Assembly: GCF_034190915.1 (NCBI RefSeq)
Contig: NW_026947500.1
Span: 21,140,501-21,204,500, forward strand
Direction: 5' to 3'
Source of the DNA: Cavia porcellus
Lineage: Eukaryota > Chordata > Mammalia > Rodentia > Caviidae
DNA length: 64,000 bases
The notes under the pieces are model-generated. The model ran no database searches. It saw only the letters and a program-made list of their open reading frames with translations, and had not been told where the DNA came from. The position numbers were made by a program, and so were the translations under genes. This document shows positions 1 through 10,990 of this stretch, one piece after another (within the stretch, counting starts at the first letter, position 1; the number at the start of each line of letters is the position of its first letter).

Positions 1-420
1 CAGCATTTTTGGCCTCCATTTATGTACAAGCAAGATTACTATTTTGTATATATTTTTCTTTGACTTCCTTCTTAAGCATTTCCCCTGGATTTCTTCTAAT
101 TCTTGCCTTGGAACTGAGTCTGGCCAATTCTGTCAAAGTGGGATCTTAGATTAAATAGCATAGATTAGGCTCAAGAACTACAAACAGGGTGGACTTTTAA
201 AACTTCATGGGAACAACAAGGTGAAAAAAAGGGAGAAAATCATATTTTGGGGTGCAGATTGTGTACTGATAACATGAGACAGAGAAAGCAAAATCATTTC
301 TCTCCTGTTGCTTGTCTGTCTGTCCATCTGGGTAGGATTTCTTGTGTGATTAGAAGAGCAATGCAAATGGGGGAGGAAGAGAAACCAAAGTAGATGAGGT
401 CATAAGAATAGAGGATTGGG
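1..420. other. No recognised feature
   Basis: AT-rich unique-looking sequence; nothing supportable on either strand. Confidence 0.6.
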
Positions 421-540
421 GGCTGGGGATTTAGCTCAGCGGCATAAGCACCTGCCTTGTAAGCAGGTGGTCATGAGTTCGATCTCTGGTACCGGTAAAA
501 ATGAAAAAGACACAAAAAAAAAAAAGAAAAAAAAAAGAAT
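421..540 (+). repeat. ID-like tRNA-derived SINE
   Basis: GGCTGGGGATTTAGCTCAGC gives the A-box region and GAGTTCGATCTC the B box, followed by an A-rich tail. The anticodon-like loop and CCTGC/GCAGG stem are recognisable. Not a functional tRNA. Confidence 0.85.
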
Positions 541-654
541 AGAGGATCATGGTTTGGGGTCTTGACTGTTCCTTGTAGGTAAAGTTGATCCCATTACCGC
601 TTATAAATGTGGGATCATAGAAAGACACCGGTGACAGGAAGCTAGAAATGGACA

Positions 655-655
655 G

Positions 656-697
<42 letters not shown>
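655..697. repeat. (TG)n microsatellite
   Basis: About 20 uninterrupted TG units. Confidence 0.95.
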
Positions 698-698
<1 letters not shown>

Positions 699-1262
699 GA
701 TCGCTAATGTCTGAGCATAGACTAGAAGAGTGTTCAAATCTGGTTCTATCTTGGGATCACCAGTCTTGGCTAATGTTAGATTGGTCACAAGCAATGGACG
801 GAAGGGACCGAGGAAGCCAGGAGGACATGACTGATCAGTCAGTTCTGAAGAAGACCCCTACTGGGATGGTAACTGGCCTCAGATCACAGGATTGGGGCCA
901 TTTTCTCCCTTTTTTTCACCTTGGTGATCCCACTGAGGCCACCGCCATCTGTAGGAATCTAGCTGGTGGAAAAGGAAAATCTCCTTCCTTTGCTTCAACC
1001 TTTAGGCTCTCTGTGATGCTCTGCCATTCAAATCACTCACGCATGGCACAAAGGACCTCACTGAATGATGGGTCTGGTCTGTTTCTTGCTTCCTCACTCT
1101 GTGTGCTGAGGAGGGGCCCTCTGTTCCTTCACACAGAGCCATGTGCAGCTTAGCGAAGGCTGGGAGTTCCATGCACTGGACCTCAAGAGGGCAAAGGAAC
1201 CAATGACACATTACCTTATGTTACCAGAGGGAGAAAAAACTTCTGGACTTCTTAAAAGCTAT
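698..1262. other. No recognised feature
   Basis: A 148-codon open frame on + (707-1153) has no domain, biased codon use or splice context that would support a gene. Confidence 0.6.
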
Positions 1263-1382
1263 GTTGGGTATGATGGTGCATGCCTGTAATTCCAGCACTA
1301 GGAAGGCAAAGAGGAGGGTTGTTGTGAGTTCAAGACCAACCTGGACTGCACAGTGAGACCCTGGCTCAAAAAAAAAAAAATT
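1263..1382 (+). repeat. B1 SINE
   Basis: 7SL-derived: GATGGTGCATGCCTGTAATT at the head, AGTTCAAGACCAACCTGG in the middle, CAGTGAGACCCTGGCTC and a poly(A) tail. Flanked by a degenerate TTAAAAGCTAT-like duplication. Confidence 0.85.
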
Positions 1383-2644
1383 TAAAAAACTATGTTGGAA
1401 TATAAAATATGTGTGCACGTACACACACACACACCCCTTTCTCTGTCTCTGACTTTTGGATTTATTTTTTTATTTGGAGGAGCAGCTGTATTTTTATTTG
1501 GGGGAGAACTATCGTATAAACCAAAATATTTAATAACGTAGGGTAGAAATTGTGGCTCTCCGTTATTGAGTGGAGACTCAGCAGGTGTGAGACAGGTCAC
1601 CAAATTCTGCTGTGAACAATTCGCCCCAGTTCTTCTGTTTGCAGCCCATGTCATCTCTTTCCCACACCTGGCCACCTGCTTAGTCCCCAGATTGCTACCT
1701 CGATGAACTTCCTTTCTGAACACAAGGGGTCCAGGAGTGGATAATAAGCCTGCCCTGCCTACTGGTAACTACTGGAGATGACAGCCAGGCAGAGTGTCCG
1801 GGGTGGGCAGTGTTGGACCTGCAGGAAAATCTTGGATTGTAGAAAGTTAAGGAAGTAGATCTTTGATGAGTGGGGTTGACAGAAAAGCATCTAGGGAAGA
1901 GAAGAAGGACTAGAAGACAGTGTTATGAGAACTTCCCCACGCATTTCCTGAGGACACAAAGTCCTGCACAGAACACTGCAAATGCGAAAGGAACAGCCAC
2001 CTGATGTGACGTGCTTGGGCCAAAAGGGAGACCAGCCATTCTGCTGCAGCATGGATCACATCTGCAGCCATTCACAGTGCCTGCGATGTTCCCAGCTCCT
2101 AGCTGGTGTCCGCCACCTGCCTTTGGTGGAAGAAGCGAAGGGAGCAAAGACCTAGGAGCCAGTGCTTTGGACCCACGAGCCAGTGCTATGGTCAGCGGTG
2201 GTGGTGGTGAGACTTCTGTGCACCAGCTTGTCCCCAGGCATCTGTGCCCCTAGGATGCTCTTACCTCGCCACCGGGCACCTCACACCCTTCCATCTCTGA
2301 GTCTCCAAGGGAAGAAGTGACAACTGCAGGTAAATGCAGGACGGAGCTCTCCAGGGATTTCCTTAGAAATCAGCCTGAAGGGTTTCCTGAAACTTTTTTT
2401 TTTTTTTTTAAATAAAATGTTTGTTTTTCCTTAAGAATTTGCTCCCAAAAAGCAGCCATCACCATGTTTTCTGGGAGGGAAGAAATAGAGGACAGTGCAC
2501 CAGCTGAATAAATGCTATTTCAGCCCAAGAGCCCATGGTGGCTCGCCACTGGAATCCCCAAAGGATGGTGTTTCAGGAAGTCCTGGGTGAACTTGGTGCC
2601 TCGTGAAAATACTGGAGCGGACAGTAGCTTTACTTATGGCAGAG
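1383..2644. other. No recognised feature
   Basis: Contains a short AC run (1422-1433) and T runs near 2395. Otherwise unique-looking. Confidence 0.55.
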
Positions 2645-2766
2645 AGGACTTTCTTCTTCTTCTTTTTTTTCTTTTTCCCCCTTTTTTCCAGTACCAGGGG
2701 TCGAACTCAGGACCGCCTGCTTGTAAGGCAGGCGCTTATGTCACTGAGCTAAATCCCTAGCCCCCC
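2645..2766 (-). repeat. ID-like SINE (antisense)
   Basis: A pyrimidine-rich tail complement, then the complement of the B box and A box, ending TGAGCTAAATCCCTAGCCCC. Confidence 0.85.
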
Positions 2767-2814
2767 TTTTCTTCTTCTTATAAATAACAATCTCTTGTAT
2801 TTATTTAAAAGGTT

Positions 2815-2908
2815 TTCCAGTTTTTTTTTTTTTTGTACTGGTGATCAGACTCATGACCTCAATCTTGCCAGGCAGGAGCTTACACTGCTAAGCTAAATCC
2901 CCAGCCCA
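2815..2908 (-). repeat. ID-like SINE (antisense, diverged)
   Basis: A poly(T) run, then GTACTGGTGATCAGACTCATG and TAAGCTAAATCCCCAGCCC. Older than its neighbour at 2645-2766. Confidence 0.75.
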
Positions 2909-2967
2909 GGACTTTCTTTTTATGACAGATAAGGAAGGGATCACTCTCTAAAAAGTGGTTAAAATTT

Positions 2968-3130
2968 TCTGCAGCTGGGTGTGGTGGTGCATGCCTGCAA
3001 TCCTAGCAAGCTGGAAAGCTGAGGCAGTAGGATGGAAAAAGTTCAAGTCCAGTCAGGGAAATTTAACAATTTAGCAAGATCCTGTCTTAGAAAAAAGAAA
3101 GTGAAAAGAAAAAGGAAAGAAAAAAGGAAA
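2968..3130 (+). repeat. B1 SINE
   Basis: GCTGGGTGTGGTGGTGCATG head, GCTGAGGCAGTAGGATGG middle, CAAGATCCTGTCTTAG end and an A-rich GAAAAAGG tail. Confidence 0.85.
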
Positions 3131-4389
3131 GAGAATTGAAGTATTCACTTTTAAGAGAGGTCAGTGTTTGAATGAGACCTTAGTATTCTGAATGGTCTGT
3201 TCCAGGAACACCACTGGATAGAGAGCATCGCATCATAGAACTAGGGTCAAAGCTGTGGTCAGAGCTCCTTGGGCCACCTTTGCCCCCCAGGCAGCATCAT
3301 TGCAAAGCTGTTTTTGATAGGGACTCGCATATCCACTTCTCAAAGCCCTTCAGAAAGTAAAATTTTAGAATACATGGGTAAGAACAGTAGAGTCAGAAAA
3401 AAATAAAATAAAATAAGTCGAATATATGTTACCATGTTAGAAAATGGAAAATGTGATTATGAATAATATTACCATGTCATTTGCACAGTAATAAGGTGTC
3501 ATGATTTTCATGAACCGGGACACATATATTCTATATGGTTCTCATGAAAATTCCTTGCAGCCATCAGATTGAAAGTGACATTTCTGGAAATAAGCTCTAA
3601 GTATCCATTCCCACTTACCTTAATTAAATTAGCACAACAAACCCAACTCCTTGTCTTTTTTTGTCGCTTACTACAGAAGGGACAGAGACTCTCTTTCTCA
3701 ACCCACTGGGAGTTCTGGGGCAGAACTGGAAAGACCTGTGGTGGGAGTGACCTCACAGGGGACAGACCAAACAGCAGAAGGGGACATCCACCCCAGAAGG
3801 ACCTTAAGCCTCAGGGCACGTCTGTCCCTGAGTCAGGAAGCACCCTCACTGGGAATAAAACTAATGATTTCACCTCTTCAAATATTTTCCAGTGGGAACA
3901 TGAACCAGTGGGTGGGTCTGGATCTGCCATCTCAAGTTCTATGACACTGTCCTTGGTGGTGTTACCTTCAGGGGACGAAGGAGCCATCGAGTAGCTGAAC
4001 ACCACAGGAGGGAGTGGAGAGCATGTGCCCTGAGTGTCCACTTTGGTGATCTACTGTCTTTGGGGCTGGGAGATCTAATTCCTATCTCATTCCTCACTAC
4101 CTGGTAGCTTTCCCTGCCGTGGAATGGGGGAAAGGAGAAAAACCAGGTATTCTTTGACAGCCATCCAAATATTTCATTTCAGTGGCCTTTGGGAACTCAA
4201 GCAGGAGAGAACCATGGAATTCCATTCTGGTTGGGACATCAGGGAAGAAAGGCGACGATCATGAAGGTTGGGGGTTCATTATCAGTGTGCTTGCTGTAGG
4301 GCATAGGAAATGGGGAACAGGAATTCTAGAGTCAGATAGAACTTGGGGTACGCTCATTCTCTCAGAGCTCAGCTATGCTTTTGAACACA
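3131..4389. other. No recognised feature
   Basis: A 141-codon frame at 3569-3994 shows no recognisable protein features. Confidence 0.55.
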
Positions 4390-4545
4390 TCACGTGGAGA
4401 TGCTGCTGCTGGGGCCCAGGTGTTGCAGTCAAGTGGCCACAGGTTGAAATCTCTGAATCTGTGAGCCAAAATAAATTTTGCCTTTTAAAAAAAGTTAATC
4501 ATCTCAGGTATTTTGTCACAGTGATGGAAAACTGACTGTCACAGC
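4390..4545 (+). mobile_element. MaLR-type LTR fragment
   Basis: The 3' end of a mammalian MaLR LTR is suggested by GTGAGCCAAAATAAATTTTG, then CAGGTATTTTGTCACAGTGA and TGGAAAACTGACT. Confidence 0.5.
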
Positions 4546-5019
4546 TGCCTACTGCCAAGACTGCTTCACAGAGTAAGTGGAATAACATATATCAGTGAGA
4601 CACAGTGCAGCTCAGCAGGTATTACTGATCAGTCATGCATTCGAATCCTGAAAATTCAACAGTCTACACTTGCCCTGGAAAGAGTTGGGAGGGAGCCAAA
4701 GTGAAAAATGTAGGTCGTTGCAGCTTGTTTAAGTGTCTTGCTCAAGTAAGGCACCTGGGACCTATCCTGAGTTTACCTCCTCCTGCTCACTGAGCTTGTG
4801 TAAGCATCTGCTGTGCCCCGGTGACTGTTCATCCTACTGCCACCATCTCATCCTGCTAAAGCGTCACGGATTGGTAAAGTACACTTCTGGGTGTGCTGGG
4901 TGAGTCACAGGGTATGGCTTTGAGCATCATACCTGGTTCTTCCTCCTTTCTTCTTTTATGGGTTTCCCAGTGAGCTCTTCCTGGCTGCCACGAAGGGAGC
5001 AGCTTTACTGTACCAGGCC

Positions 5020-5402
5020 CTCCTATCGTGGTGTTCCTGTATTGGGGCCAGTCTGCTATGGACTAGATCCTCTGAAACCATAAGCCACATCAAAACCTCT
5101 CCAGATTCAAGTTGTGGGTAGTGGGTATTGTGTCCCTGCAACAGAAAAGCTGGTTGAAGCAGGTCTCTCAGAGGAGAGGCTTGGTCCCAAGGTGGCCCTT
5201 GGGGGAGGTGGTGGAAACTGCTGAAGAAAAGCAGTCTTGCTCTGCTCTGCTCTTCTGTTGTAATCGGCTGCCTCCCCACGTCTAAAGTGGTGATGCCAAA
5301 TGAACCATGGACTGAAACTTCGAAAACCGTGAGCTAAAACATGAAAACATGTTTTCATGTTCTTACCTCAGGCGTTTTATTACAGTGATGGAAAGCTGGC
5401 TC
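5020..5402 (+). mobile_element. MaLR-type LTR fragment with internal palindrome
   Basis: GGACTGAAACTTCGAAAACC and GTTTTATTACAGTGATGG match the 3' part of MaLR LTRs. The normal AAATAAA stretch is replaced by a perfect 24-bp palindrome at 5338-5361 (half-site AACATGAAAACA). The left boundary is uncertain. Confidence 0.5.
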
Positions 5403-5734
5403 ATTTTCTCAGTCATTTTTGTTTCTAATATTTGTGCGTCCACTGGAGGAAAAATGTGTCTTTGTTTATTACGTCTAGAAATGTAGCAGTAAAACACTGT
5501 GATTGGCTTTTGAGGCATACAATTTCTGAATGTCCGCTGCACCTCCGCTGTCTCCCAGGCAGGCCAATCCCAGTAACTTTTCAGCACAGTGTAGGAAGAT
5601 GGAAGGGATGCAAAGCCTTTCCCAAGCTGCTGGAATGGGTCACTCCTTCAGCACATCCCATCAAATGAGCTACTTTCTCTACAGGCAACCTTCGGTCTGC
5701 TAAATTGGTACGGCTTCCTGGGCGACAAAGTTTT

Positions 5735-5960
5735 CCATTTTGCTTTTTTTTTTTGATGCTGGAGATTGAACCCAGAGCCTTTTCACTGAGCTACCTTCAC
5801 AACCCTTTTAAAAATTCTGTTTTTCATTTTCACTTTTTAGATTTTGAGATGGGGTCTCACTGAGTTTTTAAATTGCCCAGGCTGGGCTCAAGCTTATGGT
5901 TTTTCTGCCTCAGCCTTCCAAGGTACTGGGATTCCTGGCGTTCCCCATCCATGCCTGGGG
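5735..5960 (-). repeat. ID-B1 dimeric SINE (antisense)
   Basis: An ID-like half (GATGCTGGAGATTGAACCCA, ACTGAGCTACC) joined to a B1 half (GAGATGGGGTCTCACTGAG, TGCCTCAGCCTTCCAAGG). Such B1-ID dimers are known from several non-muroid rodent groups. Confidence 0.75.
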
Positions 5961-5961
5961 A

Positions 5962-6984
5962 TGCATAACACAGTGTTAAGGCGTCTTTGTTCTTCAAGCA
6001 GCCTTTGGCCTCCTAATAGCTGCTGTTACAATCTGTTGGAACATTTCATAAAATAACATGATAAGGCAGTTCCCAAATCTCTTCTGTGCCATGTTATTAA
6101 TCTTCAGAGGATGAGGAATGGAGGAAAGAGCCTCTCCCTGGAGATCACAGGCAGCCTGGTGGCTTTCTCAGCATGGAGCTGCCGAGTGCCAACACACTGG
6201 GGAGCTCTTGGCTCCTGAATCGCCTGTTACCTTTATAGTGTTTGTTCCATTGTTTGAGACAATTGCTTGACATTGTTTTTGATGGAGTTTCCATTTTCAT
6301 AAATATTTCTTCCCTCTGAGTCTTCACGGGAGAGCTTGGCAACCAAATAAAGATGAACCACACTTTGTGTCATTGCTTCTCTAACCTACCTGTCACACAG
6401 ATGGAAAAAAATACCAAAGTGGCCCGTTTAACTGCACCGGTAAACTCTGCACACAGCAGAGCACCATGCAAGGATAATTCCTTTTGATTAACAAGTTTTC
6501 TGAGAGGAACTTTGTGCCTGTCTCTTAAATAAATCCTTGGCATCTACTGAGAACAGCTTAGAGAGCAGCCCAGAGAAGCGTGCTGTGTAAGTGCTCGGTT
6601 TCTGTAGACCCAAACCCCTTTAAGAATTTTCTTTGGAAACAATTAAAGTGGTAAGTATGCTGTTTTGAGATGGTTAGAGACAATGTGTATTTCGCAGGCA
6701 CCAGGATGAGATCTGTAACGTTTTCTTTTCCGTTCATTTTATATTCTTTATAATGTCTGGGTTAATCATGACTTTTTCAGGCGTATTGAACATTGGCTTA
6801 GATTTGTTTTTTTGTCCTTGTGGCAATAGTAACATTATGCTTGATAAGAACCCTCCTGGATAACAATTTCTTAAATAGAGTCTTTCCTCGAAAGACTAAT
6901 TGCCTATATGGAATTAAGGAACCCAAAAGACAGCTACATATTTATTATCAAGTATATAGTTAATATGGTTATTAAAATTGTTTG
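5962..6984. other. Repeat-poor stretch, possible conserved non-coding DNA
   Basis: No SINE or LTR. Around 6190-6480 the sequence has three SOX-like motifs in 32 bp (CCATTGTTT 6248-6256, ACAATTG 6259-6265, ACATTGTTTT 6270-6279). Conservation cannot be judged from one genome. Confidence 0.3.
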
Positions 6985-7089
6985 GGTTTTTTTTTAATCT
7001 TTTTCCTTTTTATCGGTACTGGGGATTGAACTCACGACTGCCTGCTTGCAAGGCAGGTGCTTATGCCGCTGAGCTAAACCCCCAGCCCC
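6985..7089 (-). repeat. ID-like SINE (antisense)
   Basis: A poly(T) tail, then TATCGGTACTGGGGATTGAA and TGCTTATGCCGCTGAGCTAA ending CCCAGCCCC. Close to the young consensus. Confidence 0.88.
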
Positions 7090-7423
7090 AAATTGTTTTG
7101 TTTTTAATATTATCAGTGCCCTTGTTCCAAATAATCCTCCAAATGTTAGATTCATAGTATAGTTTAATGGTTATTTTCTTCTATATTATTGAAATTATAG
7201 TAAGCTATTTTTGACTTTGGTTGGAAAGAATGTTCTTTTTGATGTTACTTAGGTAAAAACCTGTTAATATTTGTATTAACCATCTGCTTCCCTATTTAAT
7301 GACTGAAACATTGTTATCATAGTCTTTTGCATGTGAAATTAAGAATTTTCACAAACTACATAATTTATTCATGCATTTTACTCTTGAAGTGGCAATAATT
7401 CATTTACCCATTGTTAGTGCTTG
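7090..7423. other. No recognised feature
   Basis: AT-rich; nothing identified. Confidence 0.55.
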
Positions 7424-7812
7424 TGTGTAGATGAACCCCCAGAGCCTCATGCAGTCATAGAACTTTTTCAGATGAGCCTGAATCCAGAGTTTGTGATTGA
7501 TTTGTAGTGCAGTTCTGGGATTAAGGGTGGGTGATCACTAGGTCAGTCCACTGGTTGGATTGGCATCACCCTAATCCTGGTAGACTGGACACAATATAAG
7601 AGGCTGAAAGAGGCTTGCCTTCACTTCCAGTCATTGCTTTTCCTGTTTTCTGCCCCCTTGAACTGTTGCCTTTCTGCCAAGCTACTCTGCCTTGGAGCCA
7701 GGTAATTATGGATTGAAACCTCCACAAACTGTGAGCTAAATAAACCTTTCATCCCTTAACTTTGGGTGTTGGATATTTTGTCTTGGCAACAAGAGAAAAG
7801 TAAATAAGACAC
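7424..7812 (+). mobile_element. MaLR-type LTR
   Basis: GGATTGAAACCTCCACAAAC, GTGAGCTAAATAAACC and TTGGATATTTTGTCTTGGCA, then AAGTAAATAAGACA at the end: the standard 3' layout of MaLR LTRs, with a poly(A) signal. Confidence 0.6.
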
Positions 7813-8164
7813 ACATTAGCCAGTTGATGGATTTGAAATATAACACACGTGAGGAGATTTATTCCTTGTGTTCAGGATACTTACCTGATCTGACAGTGAA
7901 TTGTCAGATACTAATAATCAATTGAAATAATCAAGAATCAACTGATCTTGCTTCATTGATACAACTACTGCTCTCATACTGATTAGATATGATGAGAATC
8001 TATGCGATCTCACAAATATCAATCATGTTCAGATATGGAGATGCTAGTTATGTGTTGAAGTCTGTGTTCAGCTCTCTCATCTCCCCAAGTCTGAGACCAG
8101 AGCTGAATAATGGATACTGGGAAAAACCTAAGACTAAGCTAAATGTGCATCGTAGTCACTTTCT

Positions 8165-8530
8165 CCTCACTGAGATGCAATACTCAACACACAGAGTCTC
8201 AAAGAGGAGAGGCTCATTATGGCTCACAGTTTCCAAAGTCTCAGTCCATAGTCATCTAGCTCCAAGGTATAAGCAGCCCAGAAGAGGATCGTATCAGAAG
8301 GAAGCTGCTCACGTCCTGGTAACCAGGCAGGAGCGTGGGAAGGGAGGAGGCTGGGAGGGAGCTGTCCCCTTGCTGGTCGTGCACACAGTGACCCACTTCT
8401 GACGAGGCCCCCACTCCTCACAGCACACTCAGCTACCTTCCTCAGAGCATCCCTACAATCCACTCATCTTCCAAACATATCAGATGCTTGGGGACATTTT
8501 GGATCTAAACCATAACTCCATAGGAGGATT
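8165..8530 (-). mobile_element. MaLR-type LTR (antisense)
   Basis: GGCTCATTATGGCTCACAGT and CAAAGTCTCAGTCCATAGTC correspond to the complement of a MaLR LTR 3' part. Confidence 0.5.
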
Positions 8531-8589
8531 CCAATCATTTACCAGAAACTATTCTGTTTTTTAATATTATTTTCTGGGGTTTTTTTTTG

Positions 8590-8705
8590 TTTGTTTGTTT
8601 TGCTTTTTTTGAGACAAGGTTTCACTATACAGTTCAGGCAAGCTTTGAACTCACTGTGTAACCCAAACTGACCTTGAATTTGTGCCTCAGCCTCCTTTGT
8701 ATACA
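8590..8705 (-). repeat. B1 SINE (antisense)
   Basis: A T-rich run, then GAGACAAGGTTTCACTATAC and TGTGCCTCAGCCTCC. Confidence 0.75.
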
Positions 8706-9943
8706 TGATACTTTATATATACTAATAAAATGTTGTAAAGATTATTTAAAGATCTATAAATATGCCTATATTTTATTCATTAAATAACAGTAGGCTATAA
8801 AATAGTGTTAGGATATCATCTCAAATTGAAAATCACCTGAATTTTTTAAAAATGTTTTTTTTTTTCACATAGACATACCAAGAGAGAATGGAAGTATCTC
8901 CCTTCCTCTTGTGATAGAGACTTAAAATTTAACAACCTTTAAAAAAAATGTAGCAGGGCCCCCAGAGATCTCTGGGTAGGAGTGCTCAGTTCTCTGACAA
9001 AAAAAAAGCATAAGGGAACTTTTGTGCTTCTGCGTAGGAGAGGGCAGCATGCCCAGCAGAGACACAGTGGGTGGCAGACCCTCCAGGACACTCCTTGCTG
9101 TGTCCAGAGTCAGGGTAGAGGGGATGCAGCCTTAGGAGGGTGGCAGCCCAGGTGCCTGTCTTTATGGAATAGCAACAGAGGTCTGCAGACTTGGTCAGTG
9201 GTGAACAGTGTCCTCCTGAGAAGGGCATTCTGTGTGTGCAGAGGCAGCAGGGTCTGGTGGTGGTAAAGGACAGCTGTCAAGGGTGCCACTGTAGCAGCAA
9301 GGTCCACTCCACAGGGAGGACCACGTTTGCCTCATCCCCCATGAGCACAATAACCCAGGACGCTTAGCGGGTTCAGAAGGGTGCGGGATGGAGCCCCAGA
9401 ATGATTGCGCCTGATCTTCCCACCAGCCTCACCCAGAGTTAGATAGGATTTGGAAAGGGAAATACGATGTCACTTGTACCTGGATGTTGTACCAAGTTGT
9501 ACTTGTACCATGTCTTTGTTTCCAGGCCTACAGAAAACTAAATCACATGATCTGTACAGCAATATAGTGACCTGGTTTATGTTAGAAATCAAGAGAGATT
9601 TTTATTTTCTTGCTCTTTTTTTAAATCTCCAGAATAAATTTGCTATTAACTTCACAGTCAAGAAAGGCAATTTTAAGAAGCCAGTGGTTTGCTTGAAAAA
9701 CAAAAGTGTTCAATGATTAAGAGGTGGGGAATGGCAAGAATTACATCTTCTTGTTTGTTGGCCGTCTTCTTGGCTGTTGTTGTTTGAGTATTTTCTATAA
9801 GACATGTATTATCAATTTTCTTAATTAATCTTCACAATAATAAGGCAGGATCTATCATTTTCAACTTTTAGAAGACAAAGATAGATTATAAAACATTATT
9901 AAAATGAAGAAAAGAGACATTCATTGACCTTCTGTAAGCAAAG
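8706..9943. other. No recognised feature
   Basis: Unique-looking sequence with several overlapping short frames in all phases and no coding signature. Confidence 0.55.
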
Positions 9944-10162
9944 ATTGGCAGATTTTTTTTCTATAAAGAGCCAGAGTACTAAATATTTTAGGCTATGCAG
10001 CCCAGAGAATCTCAGTGATAATTATCCAATGAGGCCATTATGGTACAAAAGCCAATAAACAATACATAACCAATGAGTTTCTTGTCCCAATAAAACTTTA
10101 TTAATAAAAATTGTCCATGGGCTCAAGTTGACCCATGGGTCATAGTTTGCTGGCCCTGCTGT
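9944..10162 (+). mobile_element. Old hAT-like non-autonomous DNA transposon
   Basis: The motif series TTGGCAGA, ATAAAGAGCCAG, AAATATTTTAGGCTATGCAG, CAATAAAACTTTATTAATAA and GTTTGCTGGCCCTGCTG matches a common mammalian repeat with CAGGGGTCGGCAAAC-type terminal inverted repeats. The family name is not certain. Confidence 0.6.
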
Positions 10163-10169
10163 AGAAAAA

Positions 10170-10350
10170 TATACCATAAGTGTATAAAATTTGTTAAATT
10201 AATATCTAATTTAAAGCAATTCTCATCAGAAATTTAAGGTATTTGGAAGCCTTCTAAAGTCAGAGAGAAAATCAAACCGTCTCAAGGGAAGAACCTGAAA
10301 TGTCTGATTATATAAAAATTAGATATTTTCTGGTTGAAAAAGACCATACA
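10170..10350 (+). mobile_element. Old L1 fragment, left part (tentative)
   Basis: AT-rich sequence continuous in style with the L1 after the SINE at 10351-10444, for example AAAATCAAACCGTCTCAAGG. The assignment is weak. Confidence 0.3.
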
Positions 10351-10444
10351 GGGGCAGGGATTTAGCTCAGCAGCATAAGCGCCTGCCTTGCAAGCAGGCA
10401 GTCATGAGTTCAATCCCTGGTACCAATTAAAAAAAAAAAAAAAG
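10351..10444 (+). repeat. ID-like SINE with target duplication
   Basis: Near-consensus ID-like SINE with an A tail, flanked by GAAAAAGACCATACA on both sides (10336-10350 and again just after the tail), so the insertion is recent. Confidence 0.92.
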
Positions 10445-10459
10445 AAAAAGACCATACAA

Positions 10460-10990
10460 AAATATTGACAGAGACTATAGGACCAGAGAAAATATTTGAA
10501 ATACACATGATAGCAAAATTGAGAACTTCTTACAAATTTTAAGTGAAGAATAAGGAGGAGAAAGAGGAGGAAAGTGAACAAATCCCTGAAACTGAAATGA
10601 AAATGAATGTCAAACATTTTAATATATGCTCAACATGAATAGAATGTTAATTGCAATGCTAAAGAGACCCAGTGGTTTACTAATCAGATTGGCAAAAGAT
10701 AAAAGTATTGTATTGATGATCATTACTTCCAGTTAAGATGTGGGAAAATGGATATCTCACCTGATGCTGGTGAACTGGCATTCATTTTGAAAAAAAATAA
10801 TTTGGGGGTGCCTATTAAGACAGCAGGAAAGGGATATTTGGAATTACATTTTTGATGCTAATATAATTGGATATGCATTCAGCCACAAGATCCTTTAAAT
10901 TTTTTTTTTTAATTTTTCATTACCTATGTAATCACTTTGGGGAGTTGATCCAAAGGAATAATACGTGATCTACAAACTAAAGAGAAGAAA
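10460..10990 (+). mobile_element. Old L1 fragment
   Basis: Diverged L1 ORF2-end sequence in sense orientation: CAGATTGGCAAAAGATAAAA, GATGTGGGAAAATGGATATC and GATGCTGGTGAACTGGCATT. Confidence 0.55.

Noticed and set aside
421..540. A tRNA gene
   Set aside because: It has an A-rich tail and many related copies in both orientations, so it is an ID-like SINE and not a tRNA gene.
707..1153. A 148-codon open frame
   Set aside because: No splice context, domain or compositional sign of coding.
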